Assembly: GCA_016235875.1 (NCBI GenBank)
Contig: JACRII010000132.1
Span: 1 to 64,000, forward strand
Source of the DNA: Planctomycetota bacterium
GTDB lineage: Bacteria; Planctomycetota; Brocadiia; Brocadiales; Brocadiaceae
DNA length: 64,000 bases
Direction: 5' to 3'
Shown here: piece after piece, positions 33,168 through 43,159 of the stretch
How the letters are laid out: each line of letters begins with the position of its first letter
How positions within the stretch are numbered: the stretch's first letter is position 1
Translations under genes and position numbers: made by a program
The notes under the pieces: model-generated
The model's database searches: none
What the model was told of the DNA's origin: nothing
What the model saw: only the letters and a program-made list of their open reading frames with translations

Positions 33168-34118
33168 GTGATCATAAAGGACAACCCCTTGCGGGATTTA
33201 GGTCGGCTAATAATCTGGTATCCTTTCCGATGGATAGTAGTGATCCTTCCTATGCCTATGGTGATCGGTATTGGACGGATGATGGGAAAAATTGAATCAC
33301 TGTACAGTAGGAAGCGAATGACTATTATAGCTCAGAATATCCATCGAACATTGGAAATCGAAATTAAGGAGGCGTATGATATAGTCCGCAGAAATCTTGA
33401 ACTACACTATATCCATCTGCTAGAGTATTTCAAGTTTCCATATTTTTCTAGAAATAATATAGATCGTTATATTGAATATTTGGGGTTAGAATATCTGGAT
33501 GACGCCTTAAAACAAGGAAAAGGAATCATACTAATTCACCTTCATTTCGGCACCATGCAGATTCCTCTTATCGCTCTGGGAGTCAAAGGATATCGCATGA
33601 ACCAGATCGGCCAGAAGGAACCGGAGAATAACCGCCTAAGCTGGGTACATCGGAAGATTGCTTTACGCCAACGTCTGAAGATCGAAGAATCCATGCCGGC
33701 CAATTTCATAAACATCGGAATAACCAATTTCTTACGGCCGGCTTTCCGTTGTTTAGAGAAAAATGAAATCCTGATGATCCCGGGGGATGGACGAGGGGGT
33801 ACAAAACCGGTAGGAGAAAATTATATTCTAATCAATTTTCTAAATCACAAAACCTACTTTCCTCGTGGCCCTGTAATTTTAGCCCGTAAAACCGGGGCAA
33901 AGATGCTGCCCTTATTTTGCTTTCGGCTTCCGGATGGGCGGCAACGAGTAGAAATTCGCCCACCGCTGCCACTCTGTTTCAGCCAAGATAAGGAGGCAGA
34001 TGTCCTGAATAATACTCAAATTTATGCCAATGCCCTTTCCGAGGAAGTACGTAAGCATCCGGATCATTGGATGTTCTGGCAAGAGTTCGCTCCTGGTTTG
34101 ATGATCTATAAGGAATGA
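33168..34118 (+). CDS. LpxL/HtrB-family lysophospholipid or lipid A acyltransferase (copy 1)
   Basis: 316 aa from a GTG preceded by TAGGGGAT. It shows a membrane-proximal start (IIWYPFRWIVVILPMPMVIGIGRMMG), the acyl-acceptor motif HLHFGTMQ, and MIPGDGRGG. The family moves acyl chains onto lipid A precursors or related lipids at the inner membrane. Paralogues are at 47750 (intact) and 56101 (remnant), each beginning with the same 'R-D/W-L ... W-Y/F-P-F' pattern. This suggests lipid tailoring by this locus. Confidence 0.88.
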   Translation: MIIKDNPLRDLGRLIIWYPFRWIVVILPMPMVIGIGRMMGKIESLYSRKRMTIIAQNIHRTLEIEIKEAYDIVRRNLELHYIHLLEYFKFPYFSRNNIDRYIEYLGLEYLDDALKQGKGIILIHLHFGTMQIPLIALGVKGYRMNQIGQKEPENNRLSWVHRKIALRQRLKIEESMPANFINIGITNFLRPAFRCLEKNEILMIPGDGRGGTKPVGENYILINFLNHKTYFPRGPVILARKTGAKMLPLFCFRLPDGRQRVEIRPPLPLCFSQDKEADVLNNTQIYANALSEEVRKHPDHWMFWQEFAPGLMIYKE

Positions 34119-34156
34119 TAATCAAGTATGCAGTCTATAAAGGATTGACAAATTAT

Positions 34157-34234
34157 ATGGACTGCGTTTACAACATCAACAAAGATGGGTGTGATAAATG
34201 TTGTATCTTCAGAAATGATGCGCTAAAACCTTAG
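34157..34234 (+). CDS. Possible 25-residue Cys-rich peptide upstream of a SPASM radical SAM gene
   Basis: A short frame, ATG to TAG, with cysteines at positions 3, 12, 15 and 16, ends 9 bases before the radical SAM start. AAAGGA lies 12 bases before the ATG, a poor spacing. Its position fits a RiPP precursor, but 25 codons can arise by chance and the composition is not diagnostic. Confidence 0.2.
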   Translation: MDCVYNINKDGCDKCCIFRNDALKP

Positions 34235-34243
34235 ATAAAAAAG

Positions 34244-35329
34244 ATGCTTCAAAAAATTCTCCAATTACCAATAGAAACAATGCGTATGAGCAAGGCTATT
34301 CGGCTTAAACGTTATTTTAGCATGCTTCTATCTCATAGTACCAGCTCAAAGATTCTCAACTTGATTCGAATTGAGTCGGAATTGCGGCGACAGGCTATCC
34401 ATCTCAGGGGAATCCCCTATATTCTTAAAATAGAATCCACCAACCTCTGCAACTTGCACTGCAGGGTTTGCTACGAGAATCGCAAGTCCCATAATTTCGA
34501 GGGTGGCAGGGGATACGGCAAAATGAATCTTGATCTATTCTGCAGCTTGATTGACGAGATTGGCAAGTATGTTTACCGCATCAATCTGTATGGATTTGGA
34601 GAGCCTTTTATCTATGATAAAACCATTGATATGATCCGGTACGCTACCAATCGCAACATTTCGGTAGGGATTACTTCCAATTTTAATACCGTTGATGAAG
34701 GAATAATGGAGAGAATCCTACTGTCAGGACTGGAGCATCTTGTGATATCAATAGATGGAATAGATCAGCGCAGCTATGAAAAATACCAGGTGGGGGGTGA
34801 TTTTAATAAGGTGATGAAGAATATACGAACCTTTCAGAAAATGAAAGAGAAGATGAAAAAAAAGTTGCCATTCCTTGACTGGCAGTTCCTCATAATGAAA
34901 CATAATGCCCACATGCGGACCCAGGCAGAAGCAATAGCTAATGAGTTGGGAATTGGGCTGCGTTATTCGTGTATTGGAATTGACATCAACGATAATTTTC
35001 AACGGGAAGAATGGCTTCCTGAAGATGAATCCCTTAGCCAATATGATTATAAAACTTTGACCACAAAATGTGCCAAAGACCTTAAAACCTGTTCCTGGCT
35101 GTACCGCACGGTTTTTATCAACTGGGATGGGGGTGTTTCTCCTTGCTGTAACTATTATACCGGCGATAAAACTAGTGATTTCGGCAATTTGAGCAATCAG
35201 AGTTTTAGAGAAATCTGGAATAATTCTGCATACATATTGGCCAGGCAGTTGGTAAGCAAAAAGAAACCGCTAATCGAAGAGGATAAAAAGAATAACATTT
35301 GCGGACAATGCAATAAATATTTTGCATAA
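34244..35329 (+). CDS. Radical SAM protein with SPASM domain
   Basis: 361 aa. The [4Fe-4S] motif is C-x3-C-x2-C (CNLHCRVC, near residue 70). The C-terminal SPASM-type segment has CSWLYRTVFINWDGG, SPCC and a final CGQC for auxiliary clusters. SPASM enzymes modify peptides, and similar proteins also occur in cell-surface biosynthesis loci. It lacks a B12 domain, unlike the radical SAM proteins further on. The substrate is unknown. Confidence 0.9.
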   Translation: MLQKILQLPIETMRMSKAIRLKRYFSMLLSHSTSSKILNLIRIESELRRQAIHLRGIPYILKIESTNLCNLHCRVCYENRKSHNFEGGRGYGKMNLDLFCSLIDEIGKYVYRINLYGFGEPFIYDKTIDMIRYATNRNISVGITSNFNTVDEGIMERILLSGLEHLVISIDGIDQRSYEKYQVGGDFNKVMKNIRTFQKMKEKMKKKLPFLDWQFLIMKHNAHMRTQAEAIANELGIGLRYSCIGIDINDNFQREEWLPEDESLSQYDYKTLTTKCAKDLKTCSWLYRTVFINWDGGVSPCCNYYTGDKTSDFGNLSNQSFREIWNNSAYILARQLVSKKKPLIEEDKKNNICGQCNKYFA

Positions 35330-35423
35330 AGCTAACTCTAAAGGGAACGCCTTGATTGTACTATAAAGTATAAACAATTTATCTTGCATCGGATTACAAA
35401 TTAATGCAGGAGAGAGTTCTTTC

Positions 35424-36800
35424 ATGAAAAAGAAAAATATTATAATATTTGGTGCGGGTCTTCTAGGGTTGAGAATAGGTGATTTGCTTTCTCAAAAAGG
35501 TTATCATGTGGAATTGGTAGAGGCTAGTTATGCTCCTGGCGGGATGATGGGAACGTTTAAGCGGGACTTTGAGGGAAGGGATTATTATTTCGATTACGGC
35601 CCGCACCTGCTCTTTCACAACTTTAAAGATGATTATCGAGATCTTATTGGAGACGATCTATTGGATATAAGCAGTAGTTTCTCCATGCTGGTAAAGGGTA
35701 AAAGGTTAGCCTATCCCTTGAAGATCAAAGAAATGTTAATGAACCTTCCCTTCCGAGATGTTGTTCTTACAGGAATGGAGGTGATTTATAATCAAATCGC
35801 TAAACGAAATGTTCATTCTGATTCCTTGGAAGAGTGGATAACCAAGCGCTTCGGGAAGATACCATTCCAGCAATTCTATGCCCCTTACATTCAAAAGTGC
35901 AATGGATTGCCTCCCAACGATGTTGCGGTAGATTGGGTTACTGAGCGGACGCATGTTACAGGTAACAGCCTGTTGGGAACTGCATATAAACGGATTAAAA
36001 CCGCCTTAAGTAAAAAAGATACGGCTCCAAATAATCTTCCCAGTTCCGACCGGATAACAGCCTATTATCCCAGGAAAGGGGCAGGAGAAATAACCGATGC
36101 CCTAGCTAAGCGAATACAAGACAAGGGAGGGATTATTCATATTAATAGCCGGGTAAATAAGGTAATAGTAACTGATAACCGTCTGGTAAACTGGATATCC
36201 GTTAAACACGGAAAACAGGAAGTAAAACTATATGCAGATTATTATATTTCTACCATTCCCTTGCCAGTATTAATCAAGAACATTACCCCCGCTGTTTCCA
36301 TTTCGTACTTAGAAGCAGCTAATTGCTTGAAATATCGTCAACTTATTTTAATGTACTTAATTATCGATCAACCGCGGGTTTTGGATTGCATAGAGGTATT
36401 TTTTGCAGATAAGGAAGTGATTTTTAAGAGAATTTATGAACCTAAAAGTTTAAGCGACTATATGGCTCCTCCACATAGGACATCCCTTTGTCTGGAAATT
36501 TGTTGTAATGAAACAGATGATTTCTCGGAAGAGGAAGTCTACCAGAAGGCTATCGATAACTTACGCCAGACTGGAGTTGTTACCCCCGATAAAATCAGCC
36601 ACTACTTTACTATAAGAGTACCTTATGCTTATCCAATTTACTGTCAAGGATTTAAAGAGAAAGTAAATTTATTGCTGGATTATATAAAGAGTATTAATAA
36701 CTTGACTACCATTGGCCGACAAGGTCTCTTTAAATACCATGCCATGACCAATGAAACTATGGAGATGGCGGTACAATTAGCCAATTCATTTGTGGATTAA
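35424..36800 (+). CDS. FAD-dependent amine-oxidase/UDP-galactopyranose-mutase-like oxidoreductase
   Basis: 458 aa, preceded by AGGAGAGAG. The N-terminal dinucleotide motif GAGLLG (10-15) with VEASYAPGGMMGT and DYGPHLLFHN is typical of protoporphyrinogen-oxidase/NAD(P)-binding 'HemY-like' proteins and of UDP-galactopyranose mutase relatives. Such proteins often sit in polysaccharide loci. The reaction cannot be fixed by eye. No membrane segment is apparent. Confidence 0.85.
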   Translation: MKKKNIIIFGAGLLGLRIGDLLSQKGYHVELVEASYAPGGMMGTFKRDFEGRDYYFDYGPHLLFHNFKDDYRDLIGDDLLDISSSFSMLVKGKRLAYPLKIKEMLMNLPFRDVVLTGMEVIYNQIAKRNVHSDSLEEWITKRFGKIPFQQFYAPYIQKCNGLPPNDVAVDWVTERTHVTGNSLLGTAYKRIKTALSKKDTAPNNLPSSDRITAYYPRKGAGEITDALAKRIQDKGGIIHINSRVNKVIVTDNRLVNWISVKHGKQEVKLYADYYISTIPLPVLIKNITPAVSISYLEAANCLKYRQLILMYLIIDQPRVLDCIEVFFADKEVIFKRIYEPKSLSDYMAPPHRTSLCLEICCNETDDFSEEEVYQKAIDNLRQTGVVTPDKISHYFTIRVPYAYPIYCQGFKEKVNLLLDYIKSINNLTTIGRQGLFKYHAMTNETMEMAVQLANSFVD

Positions 36801-36946
36801 TAACATGAGCACGCCAATTTAATGGAGAAATAGGAGATTCTTTTACTTTTGGCTTGGGGATAAATATAGAAGAATCATACCCCAAGCTTTTGGAGGCCTT
36901 GCTTAATCAAAACCTTGCCGAGGGAGGACAAAATAAGGTATGAGCA

Positions 36947-38298
36947 TACTTTGTTAAAAATTAAGCGGCGAATTTTTTCTTAAGCCGTTTGGATTTTATT
37001 TTGAAGTAGGAATTAGAGAGGTCTTCGTTCTTTGATAAAGCGCTTGTAGAGGCGAATTCAAGCAAAGAGTTGATAACCAGCTTGAACTCGTTCAGGGTAG
37101 TGGGCTTTGTTTCAAGGATTTTAGTAAGATAAGCATCCCCGTTTACACGAGGACAAGTTTTGTTTGATCCAGTAGGTGAGAGTCCATGCAACAAGACAGA
37201 GATTCCAGTATCTCTCAATCTTGTTGATATGCCGAACTTGGTAGTGGTCAAAGGAGAAAGTGTCTTTAAGTTCCTTGAAACAGTGTTCAACACCCCAGCG
37301 GAGCAGGTAGTTTGTGATGATCATTTTGGCAGAGGCACGGAGATTGTTGGTAATAAGGATATGATACTTGTTGTCATCATCCTTATTCCACTTGCCAAAT
37401 ACGACTACAAACTTGATGGGGACATAACAATCTTTAAGTTTTGCCTCAAACGAATAGGTTTTATATGAAACTTCAGAGCCATCCGTGGTTTTGAATTTTA
37501 CGTATTTGATTTTATCGCAGTAATGTTTTTTGATGAGGGTAACGAGCTCATCTGGTTTGACACAACACCACTTTTTCTTTACCGGATGGTACATTCACCC
37601 TGTTAGATAAGATAATTGAGCTTGTTCAAGAAGATAAGCCCAAACAGTATCTAACAGGGTGAAGATGCTTCTGTTGGATTTCATTTCAGAGTAGAATAAT
37701 TTGCCTTTTTCATGGATGTGTTTGAGGAACCTGGCTGCGGCATACCATGAGTCGAAGACCGTGCCGGAGAAGTCGATGCTTTCTGAGTATGTGTCGAAAA
37801 GTTCTATGGCGATTTGTATTTTGTCTTTAAATTGAGGATTTTTTTCTCCTCTGGGAAATTCAGAGGCAGGGAGATAGGGTATGATGTCGATAGGGAAGTG
37901 TTTTGTTTGCGAGACGAAGACAGCGCCGGCACCGACATTATAGACTTCTTCTCGTTTGAGAGGGCCGTAGTATTGCCTTTTTGCCCCCTCGGTCTTTTTT
38001 GCAAAGGGTTAGGGCATCCGGTGTCATCGATGGCCGAAGTCCGTCTTTCGTCGATGCAGTAGTTCTTTGCTTTTGAATTATTTCCAGTCTCTTGTGTTTG
38101 AGGGCTTGAATATCCCATTTGGCATCGGAGAGGAAGTATTGTAACTTTTGATAATCGGTATGGGTGGCTTTTGCCATTGCATCGCGGGAGTTTCTTTTAT
38201 AGTCTTTAAACAGGGCATAGATGAGAAGGGTAAACATTGTCATTTGTTTTTTTCTGAAGCTTGAAAATATTTTTTTATATGCGTTTTTTAACAAAGTA
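36947..38298 (-). mobile_element. IS4/IS701-type insertion sequence, transposase broken
   Basis: About 1.35 kb between matching 14-base terminal repeats (TACTTTGTTAAAAA at 36947-36960 and its complement at 38285-38298). The transposase runs on the - strand from about 38294 to 36964 but in pieces. The N-terminal part is 38294-37938, and the middle includes FDSWYAAARFLKH and then a stop. The catalytic block at 37594-37121 has YLLRWGVEHCFKELK, the IS4-family Y-R-E-K signature. The last ~60 residues are in another frame after about 37150. I find no clean target duplication. It lies 17 bases upstream of the Wzz/BY-kinase start. Confidence 0.85.
37594..37663. repeat. 70-base hairpin element inside the transposase gene
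   Basis: Perfect 16-base arms, TTCACCCTGTTAGATA at 37594-37609 and its complement at 37648-37663. Read on the - strand, the segment interrupts the transposase and ends in an in-frame TGA, with good coding sequence resuming directly after. This suggests a small palindromic insertion. Confidence 0.6.
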
Positions 38299-38315
38299 AT
38301 GCAGGAGATTGAAAC

Positions 38316-40106
38316 TTGGAACTACGAATATATTGGGAAATACTCTGTAGGAGAAGATGGCTATTCGCTCTTATACTGTCTGGGAGTGTAATTCCAACCC
38401 TGATTTTGTGTTTTTTTGTTACTCCTGTTTATAAGGCAACCACAAAAGTGTTAGTTCAAAGTCAGGATGTAAATATCAGTCTCACTACTACAGTTCCTTC
38501 GTCTCTTGGCAGGCTTGAAAGTAGTCTATCATCAAACACTTTAGCTAAGTCAATCAAGGTAATGTTGGAGAATAAAGAAACTGCTATCCGTTTGATAGAC
38601 GATCTCCAATTGCAGAAGCAAAAAGGCATTCCTTTCTTAGCTACAGAGATTTTGAATTCGGGACTTATTAACCTGCTTATGAATAAGACAGCTATAAGGG
38701 TTAAACGGCTTGAGGAAAGTGATATTTTTGAACTTTCTGGATTTTCATCTGACCCTGCGCTTGCTGTACAGATTTCTGAGAAATTGACTTTTTACTCCTT
38801 GAAATTGAGGGAAAATCTAACCAGGGAGGCTACTGGAAAGGTAGTAGACCTTCTGACTAAGGAGACTAGACGGCTCAAGAGAATAATAGGAGACTCAGAA
38901 GAAATAATAAAAAACTATCAAGTGCATAATATGGCCATAAACCTTGACGAAAAGGCCACGAGTTATACTTCGCAGCTTAGTGAGTCTGAATTATCCATTG
39001 CAAAATTAGCTGCAGAAAAAAGAGAAGACCATCCGGATATTCGAGCGTTATTGGAACAGATAACATTCATCAAAAGAGAATTGAAGGATATTACGAAAAA
39101 GCAGAATAAACTCTCAAAACTACAAAGGATGAATACTGCATTGACCGCTGTGTACACCTCTCTTTTAGCCGATCTGGAAAAGGCAAAAATTTTAAAGGCT
39201 ATGAGTATTATTAATTTCATGGTTATAGAAAAAGCCCAAATCCCTGATACCAATAAGAAATATTATAGATACTTTCCCAAGAAAAAGAAAATGCTCGCTC
39301 TTGCTCTGATTATCGGCAGTTTTCTGGGAGTGATAGCAGTATATTTTACAGAATATATTGACGACACCATAAAAAGCCCACGAGAACTGAAGGCCTGGAC
39401 AGGGCAAAAAGTTCTGGCAACGATCCCAATGCTTAAAGATACGGAAATGTTTCCGCCAACAGAAGTTCTCCCGATTTTAGAGGCGTTGAGCGACTTATGG
39501 CTCTCTATAAAAATCGCCGCAACAACTCAGGAAAACACGAAATATCCTCGTATATTGACGGTTACAAGCTATGGGGAAAAGGAGGGAAAGAGCCTTGTCT
39601 CTGCAAACCTTGGTCTTTTGCTGTCAAAAAATGGCCACAAAACGCTGATAGTTGATTTTAATCTGAGAGGGCCTTTCCTGTCAAAATTGTACGCCCCAGA
39701 TGAAAAGGGTCTGACTGATTTTATTGCCGCAGTAGCAGAGAATAAAAAGGTTGATTTGCAGCTATTCACACTGTTAAGCAATAACCTTTATTTTCTGCCA
39801 ACCGGCTCAATAAGCAGGGCAGATATGGTTAAAATAGCAAACTCTCCTCAACTCCCGGCCTTTATAGAAAAGGCAAAAAACGAATTTGATGTTGTTATTA
39901 TTGATACAGCTTCTCTAAATAAAAGCAGAGTGCCGTTTTTCATGGCAAAAGAGAGTGATGCAACTATCATGGTAGTTGAAGCAGGCAGATACCAGATCGA
40001 GAATATTAGATGGGCGATAGATGAGTTAAAGGAAAACAACGCCGTAATAGCCGGAATAGTTCTAAATAAATTTGTAGGTAAGTCAAATGCTGAAATCGCG
40101 CAGTAG
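38316..40106 (+). CDS. Wzz/GumC-type chain-length protein fused to BY-kinase-like ATPase
   Basis: 596 aa from a TTG with GCAGGAG at good spacing. An N-terminal Wzz domain with helix about 17-36 is followed by a coiled-coil periplasmic part, a second helix about 328-350, and a cytoplasmic CpsD/Wzc-like ATPase: Walker A GEKEGKS (about 420-426), Walker A' LIVDFNLR, Walker B VIIDTAS. The usual C-terminal tyrosine cluster is absent (it ends SNAEIAQ), so autophosphorylation may be lost. It overlaps the wzx-like gene by 20 bases. It controls polymer length or export with the Wza-like protein at 56644. Confidence 0.9.
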   Translation: MELRIYWEILCRRRWLFALILSGSVIPTLILCFFVTPVYKATTKVLVQSQDVNISLTTTVPSSLGRLESSLSSNTLAKSIKVMLENKETAIRLIDDLQLQKQKGIPFLATEILNSGLINLLMNKTAIRVKRLEESDIFELSGFSSDPALAVQISEKLTFYSLKLRENLTREATGKVVDLLTKETRRLKRIIGDSEEIIKNYQVHNMAINLDEKATSYTSQLSESELSIAKLAAEKREDHPDIRALLEQITFIKRELKDITKKQNKLSKLQRMNTALTAVYTSLLADLEKAKILKAMSIINFMVIEKAQIPDTNKKYYRYFPKKKKMLALALIIGSFLGVIAVYFTEYIDDTIKSPRELKAWTGQKVLATIPMLKDTEMFPPTEVLPILEALSDLWLSIKIAATTQENTKYPRILTVTSYGEKEGKSLVSANLGLLLSKNGHKTLIVDFNLRGPFLSKLYAPDEKGLTDFIAAVAENKKVDLQLFTLLSNNLYFLPTGSISRADMVKIANSPQLPAFIEKAKNEFDVVIIDTASLNKSRVPFFMAKESDATIMVVEAGRYQIENIRWAIDELKENNAVIAGIVLNKFVGKSNAEIAQ

Positions 40107-41553
40107 CCTTTCAAGCAGAATCGCCAAGAACTCCGTAGTAGGGATGGTTGAGAAACTGTTTGAAATCTTTGCAGGGGTTGCATCAATTTCTATCCTTGCG
40201 AGATATCTCAATGTTGAATCTTTTGGGTTATATACTATAATTCTAACCTATATAGGTTTATTGATAACACTCGGCAGCGTAGGTCTCGATCGGATAATGG
40301 TTAGGAACATAGCAGCTAACAAAGAAAAACTCCCTGAATACCTTCAGGATATGAAAGGCGCAAGCATTGTGATCGCAGGATTTAGCCTGATTTTAATAAT
40401 CATAACATCTTACCTTTTGCGCTTGGACAATGAAATGACAATTGCCGCCGTCTCTTTATTTGCGATATCGGAGCTTCTAGCAATGTATGGCACGATTTAT
40501 ATGTCAGCATTCAAGGCCTTTGAAAAAATGGAATACAATACCTTTATAACCTTTCTTGTAAAGGCGGTGGGTTTGGTGGGATTAATTACAGTCGCCTATC
40601 TCAACCTGGGTTTTTTTGCAATATTTGCTGCATTAGCTGTCAGCAATGTATTTAAAGCCTTTCTAACAATTTCAATATTTAAAAAGTATTTCAGCCGTAA
40701 GCATATCCCTGTGGCCTTCACTAATTCAGGCGCAATAATAAAAGAAGTATTAATCATAGCTGTTTCAATATTCTTTGCTGTTGCATCCTTGAGGATGGGC
40801 GTATTTATGTTAAAGGCATTTGGAGCTTTAAAGGATGTTGCGTACTTTCAGGCTGCGAATGCCTTGTTTATATTGGTACAGCCTATCTCTTTTGTATTTG
40901 TAACAGCGCTCTATCCTGTACTATCCAATCGGGAGCTGAATCCCATTTTAATCTTCGAAAATGCCGCAAAATATATTTTTATTATGAGCCTTCCGGTAAT
41001 GGCCATTATGTTTTTTTATGGCAATGAATTGATTGTATTAGTATATGGCAGCAATTATATGGCTGCCATACCTGCCATGAGGATCCTTATTCTTTCGGTG
41101 GCCTTTGCTTTTCTTGCAAACCTCTTTGAGATATGCCTGTTGGCAAAGCACAGGCAGAATATGCTTACTATAGGGTGGGGTATCTCCTTTTTTGTGAATC
41201 TTGTGTTAGGTGTCCTTCTAGTTCCAAAATATGGCCTTCTAGGCTGTGTTGCTGCGATGTCCTTATCCTACATGACACTATTTTTTGCATTATATTATTT
41301 TACATCAAAATATACTGTGTTCAAAATTAAAAAAAATATCTTCCTCAAGCCTGGGGTGGCATTTCTTGTAATGGTATTCTATTTGTGTTATTTTGCCGCT
41401 ACAGGTAAACCCTTAAGCATAAAACTTGATATATTAAATAGTTTGGCATCTCTTTTTTTATATACGGCAGTTTTATTTATGTTAAAGGCATTTTCCATCA
41501 AAGAGGTTGAACTCGTAAAAAATTTATTGGCGCTAAAAATATTTAGCAAGTGA
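40087..41553 (+). CDS. wzx: Wzx-type polysaccharide flippase (MOP superfamily)
   Basis: 488 aa with about 14 membrane helices. The N-terminus reads RIAKNSVVGMVEKLFEIFAGVASISILARYL and then YTIILTYIGLL, typical of RfbX/Wzx translocases. It flips lipid-linked repeat units across the inner membrane. Its ATG lies within the end of the BY-kinase gene, and its stop overlaps the next gene's GTG, so translation is coupled. Confidence 0.92.
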   Translation: MLKSRSSLSSRIAKNSVVGMVEKLFEIFAGVASISILARYLNVESFGLYTIILTYIGLLITLGSVGLDRIMVRNIAANKEKLPEYLQDMKGASIVIAGFSLILIIITSYLLRLDNEMTIAAVSLFAISELLAMYGTIYMSAFKAFEKMEYNTFITFLVKAVGLVGLITVAYLNLGFFAIFAALAVSNVFKAFLTISIFKKYFSRKHIPVAFTNSGAIIKEVLIIAVSIFFAVASLRMGVFMLKAFGALKDVAYFQAANALFILVQPISFVFVTALYPVLSNRELNPILIFENAAKYIFIMSLPVMAIMFFYGNELIVLVYGSNYMAAIPAMRILILSVAFAFLANLFEICLLAKHRQNMLTIGWGISFFVNLVLGVLLVPKYGLLGCVAAMSLSYMTLFFALYYFTSKYTVFKIKKNIFLKPGVAFLVMVFYLCYFAATGKPLSIKLDILNSLASLFLYTAVLFMLKAFSIKEVELVKNLLALKIFSK

Positions 41554-43046
41554 CCATAATGAGAAAAATCATCTTCTTAGAGAATAAAAATAGTTATATT
41601 AAAACTTTTGTTCTTATTGCAATATTAGTGTTATTAACTGTATTCTTAATCGGATACCTTTCTATTGACCAACCTCCAATAGTTTATATATCCATTATCA
41701 GCGCCATTGTCATTATAACTATTACCGCGCTTTTTTTAAGAAATATAAACATAGCTGTTCCTGTATTAATAATCGTTTTGCCCATAAGCAAAATTGTGTT
41801 TTCTCTACAAATATTTCCTTTTGTAGGTTATCTGATAAAAATTACTCCAATTGACATATTTACTGTTACTGCGGTCATTTGTTTGTTTCTTTACAAGATT
41901 GCAGCAAAAGGCAGAAAAAACATCCTCCTTAAGGAGAAATCGGGTCCAGGGTATCTCAGCTTATTATTATTTGTTTTGGTAGCATTTGGCATATCATCCG
42001 TTATGTGGTCGCCCAACATAATTTTGGGATTGAATTTTTGTATAAAGTTGATATTGAACTGCTTAATGTATTTGCTTCTTGTTGTTTTAATAAAAAATGA
42101 GAGAGACATACTCAGGGCAATAAAAACTTTAATTTTTATAACGGTGATAATTGCTGCTACAATGATAGTTTCTATTTTTCCTATTGATTTATTAAACATT
42201 AAAAAAACATATTTTCTTACCGAGTATTTGGCCTTACAAGTCGTTTTCAAAACTTACCAGCTCAAGGCTAGTAGTATTACGTATCCACAGGATTCAGCAA
42301 CAATTTTAACTTTCGGTGTATTATTTAGCATGGGCTTATTGAGTCAGAACAAGGGGAAAAAAGAGAAAATTATGCTCTCTCTGATAATTATATTTTTAAT
42401 CTTATCGGCATTATACACAAAGGCAAGAGGGCCTATAGCCTCAATGCTTGTGGCGATATTATTCCTTATTTTTGCAATAAAGAACTTCAGAACAAATTTC
42501 TTTAGGAACTTGTATTTATTTACCATTTGTTTTATATTTTTGTTTGGCATATTCATAACCACGCATAGTTATCTTATTGATGTTATAAAGCCCTACTTGC
42601 CCCCATCATCTTCCGTAGGGGAGCATTCATTCAGTGACAGACTTAAATACTGGGAAACAGTGTACAATGCACTAAAAAATAGTGGTGCATATATACAAGG
42701 ATTAGGGGCTGGCGGAGCCAACTATTACCTTCTTGAAGTGCCGCACACGCATAATATTTATTTGTCGATATTTTTTGATCTGGGGTTGACAGGGCTTGTT
42801 ATATTTTTTACATTAATATCTATATCTATAACCAAACTTTTCCTAACAATAAGAAGCTTAAAAGAAGGTTTTGCAAAAGCTATGCTCTTATCAGCTTCTG
42901 GCTCCATTCTCGCGATAGGTCTTACAGCGCTTCTTGATTATAATTATAACTTTTGGCTACTATGGTTCATTATTGGGTTAAGTACTGCAATCTATAGATA
43001 CGCTGCTTCAATACCAGAAGAAAGTTTGTCCAATTCGATAAGTTGA
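41550..43046 (+). CDS. O-antigen polymerase/ligase-like membrane protein (Wzy/WaaL)
   Basis: 498 aa, about 12 hydrophobic helices, with a large loop between late helices containing DRLKYWETVYNAL and GLGAGG...HTHNIYLSIFFDLG, the usual Wzy_C/O-antigen ligase signature. GTG at 41550 overlaps the preceding stop; an ATG three codons on is an alternative start. It acts in the inner membrane on lipid-linked glycans. Confidence 0.88.
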   Translation: MTIMRKIIFLENKNSYIKTFVLIAILVLLTVFLIGYLSIDQPPIVYISIISAIVIITITALFLRNINIAVPVLIIVLPISKIVFSLQIFPFVGYLIKITPIDIFTVTAVICLFLYKIAAKGRKNILLKEKSGPGYLSLLLFVLVAFGISSVMWSPNIILGLNFCIKLILNCLMYLLLVVLIKNERDILRAIKTLIFITVIIAATMIVSIFPIDLLNIKKTYFLTEYLALQVVFKTYQLKASSITYPQDSATILTFGVLFSMGLLSQNKGKKEKIMLSLIIIFLILSALYTKARGPIASMLVAILFLIFAIKNFRTNFFRNLYLFTICFIFLFGIFITTHSYLIDVIKPYLPPSSSVGEHSFSDRLKYWETVYNALKNSGAYIQGLGAGGANYYLLEVPHTHNIYLSIFFDLGLTGLVIFFTLISISITKLFLTIRSLKEGFAKAMLLSASGSILAIGLTALLDYNYNFWLLWFIIGLSTAIYRYAASIPEESLSNSIS

Positions 43047-43159
43047 AAAAAATAAAGAATACACAAGTATCGTCGAATTTGAACTCAGATAAGGTAATAA
43101 AAGTTAAGAAAAAATAATACTGGTTATCAATTCAAGCATTTTTATGAGGTAATGTAGTT

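Noticed and set aside
37160-37468. + strand frame inside the IS element
   Set aside because: Mirror of the transposase catalytic region, which has the real IS4 motif on the - strand.
36947-38298. Target-site duplication of the IS4-type element
   Set aside because: Flanks TGAGCA and ATGCAG do not match cleanly, so no duplication is claimed.
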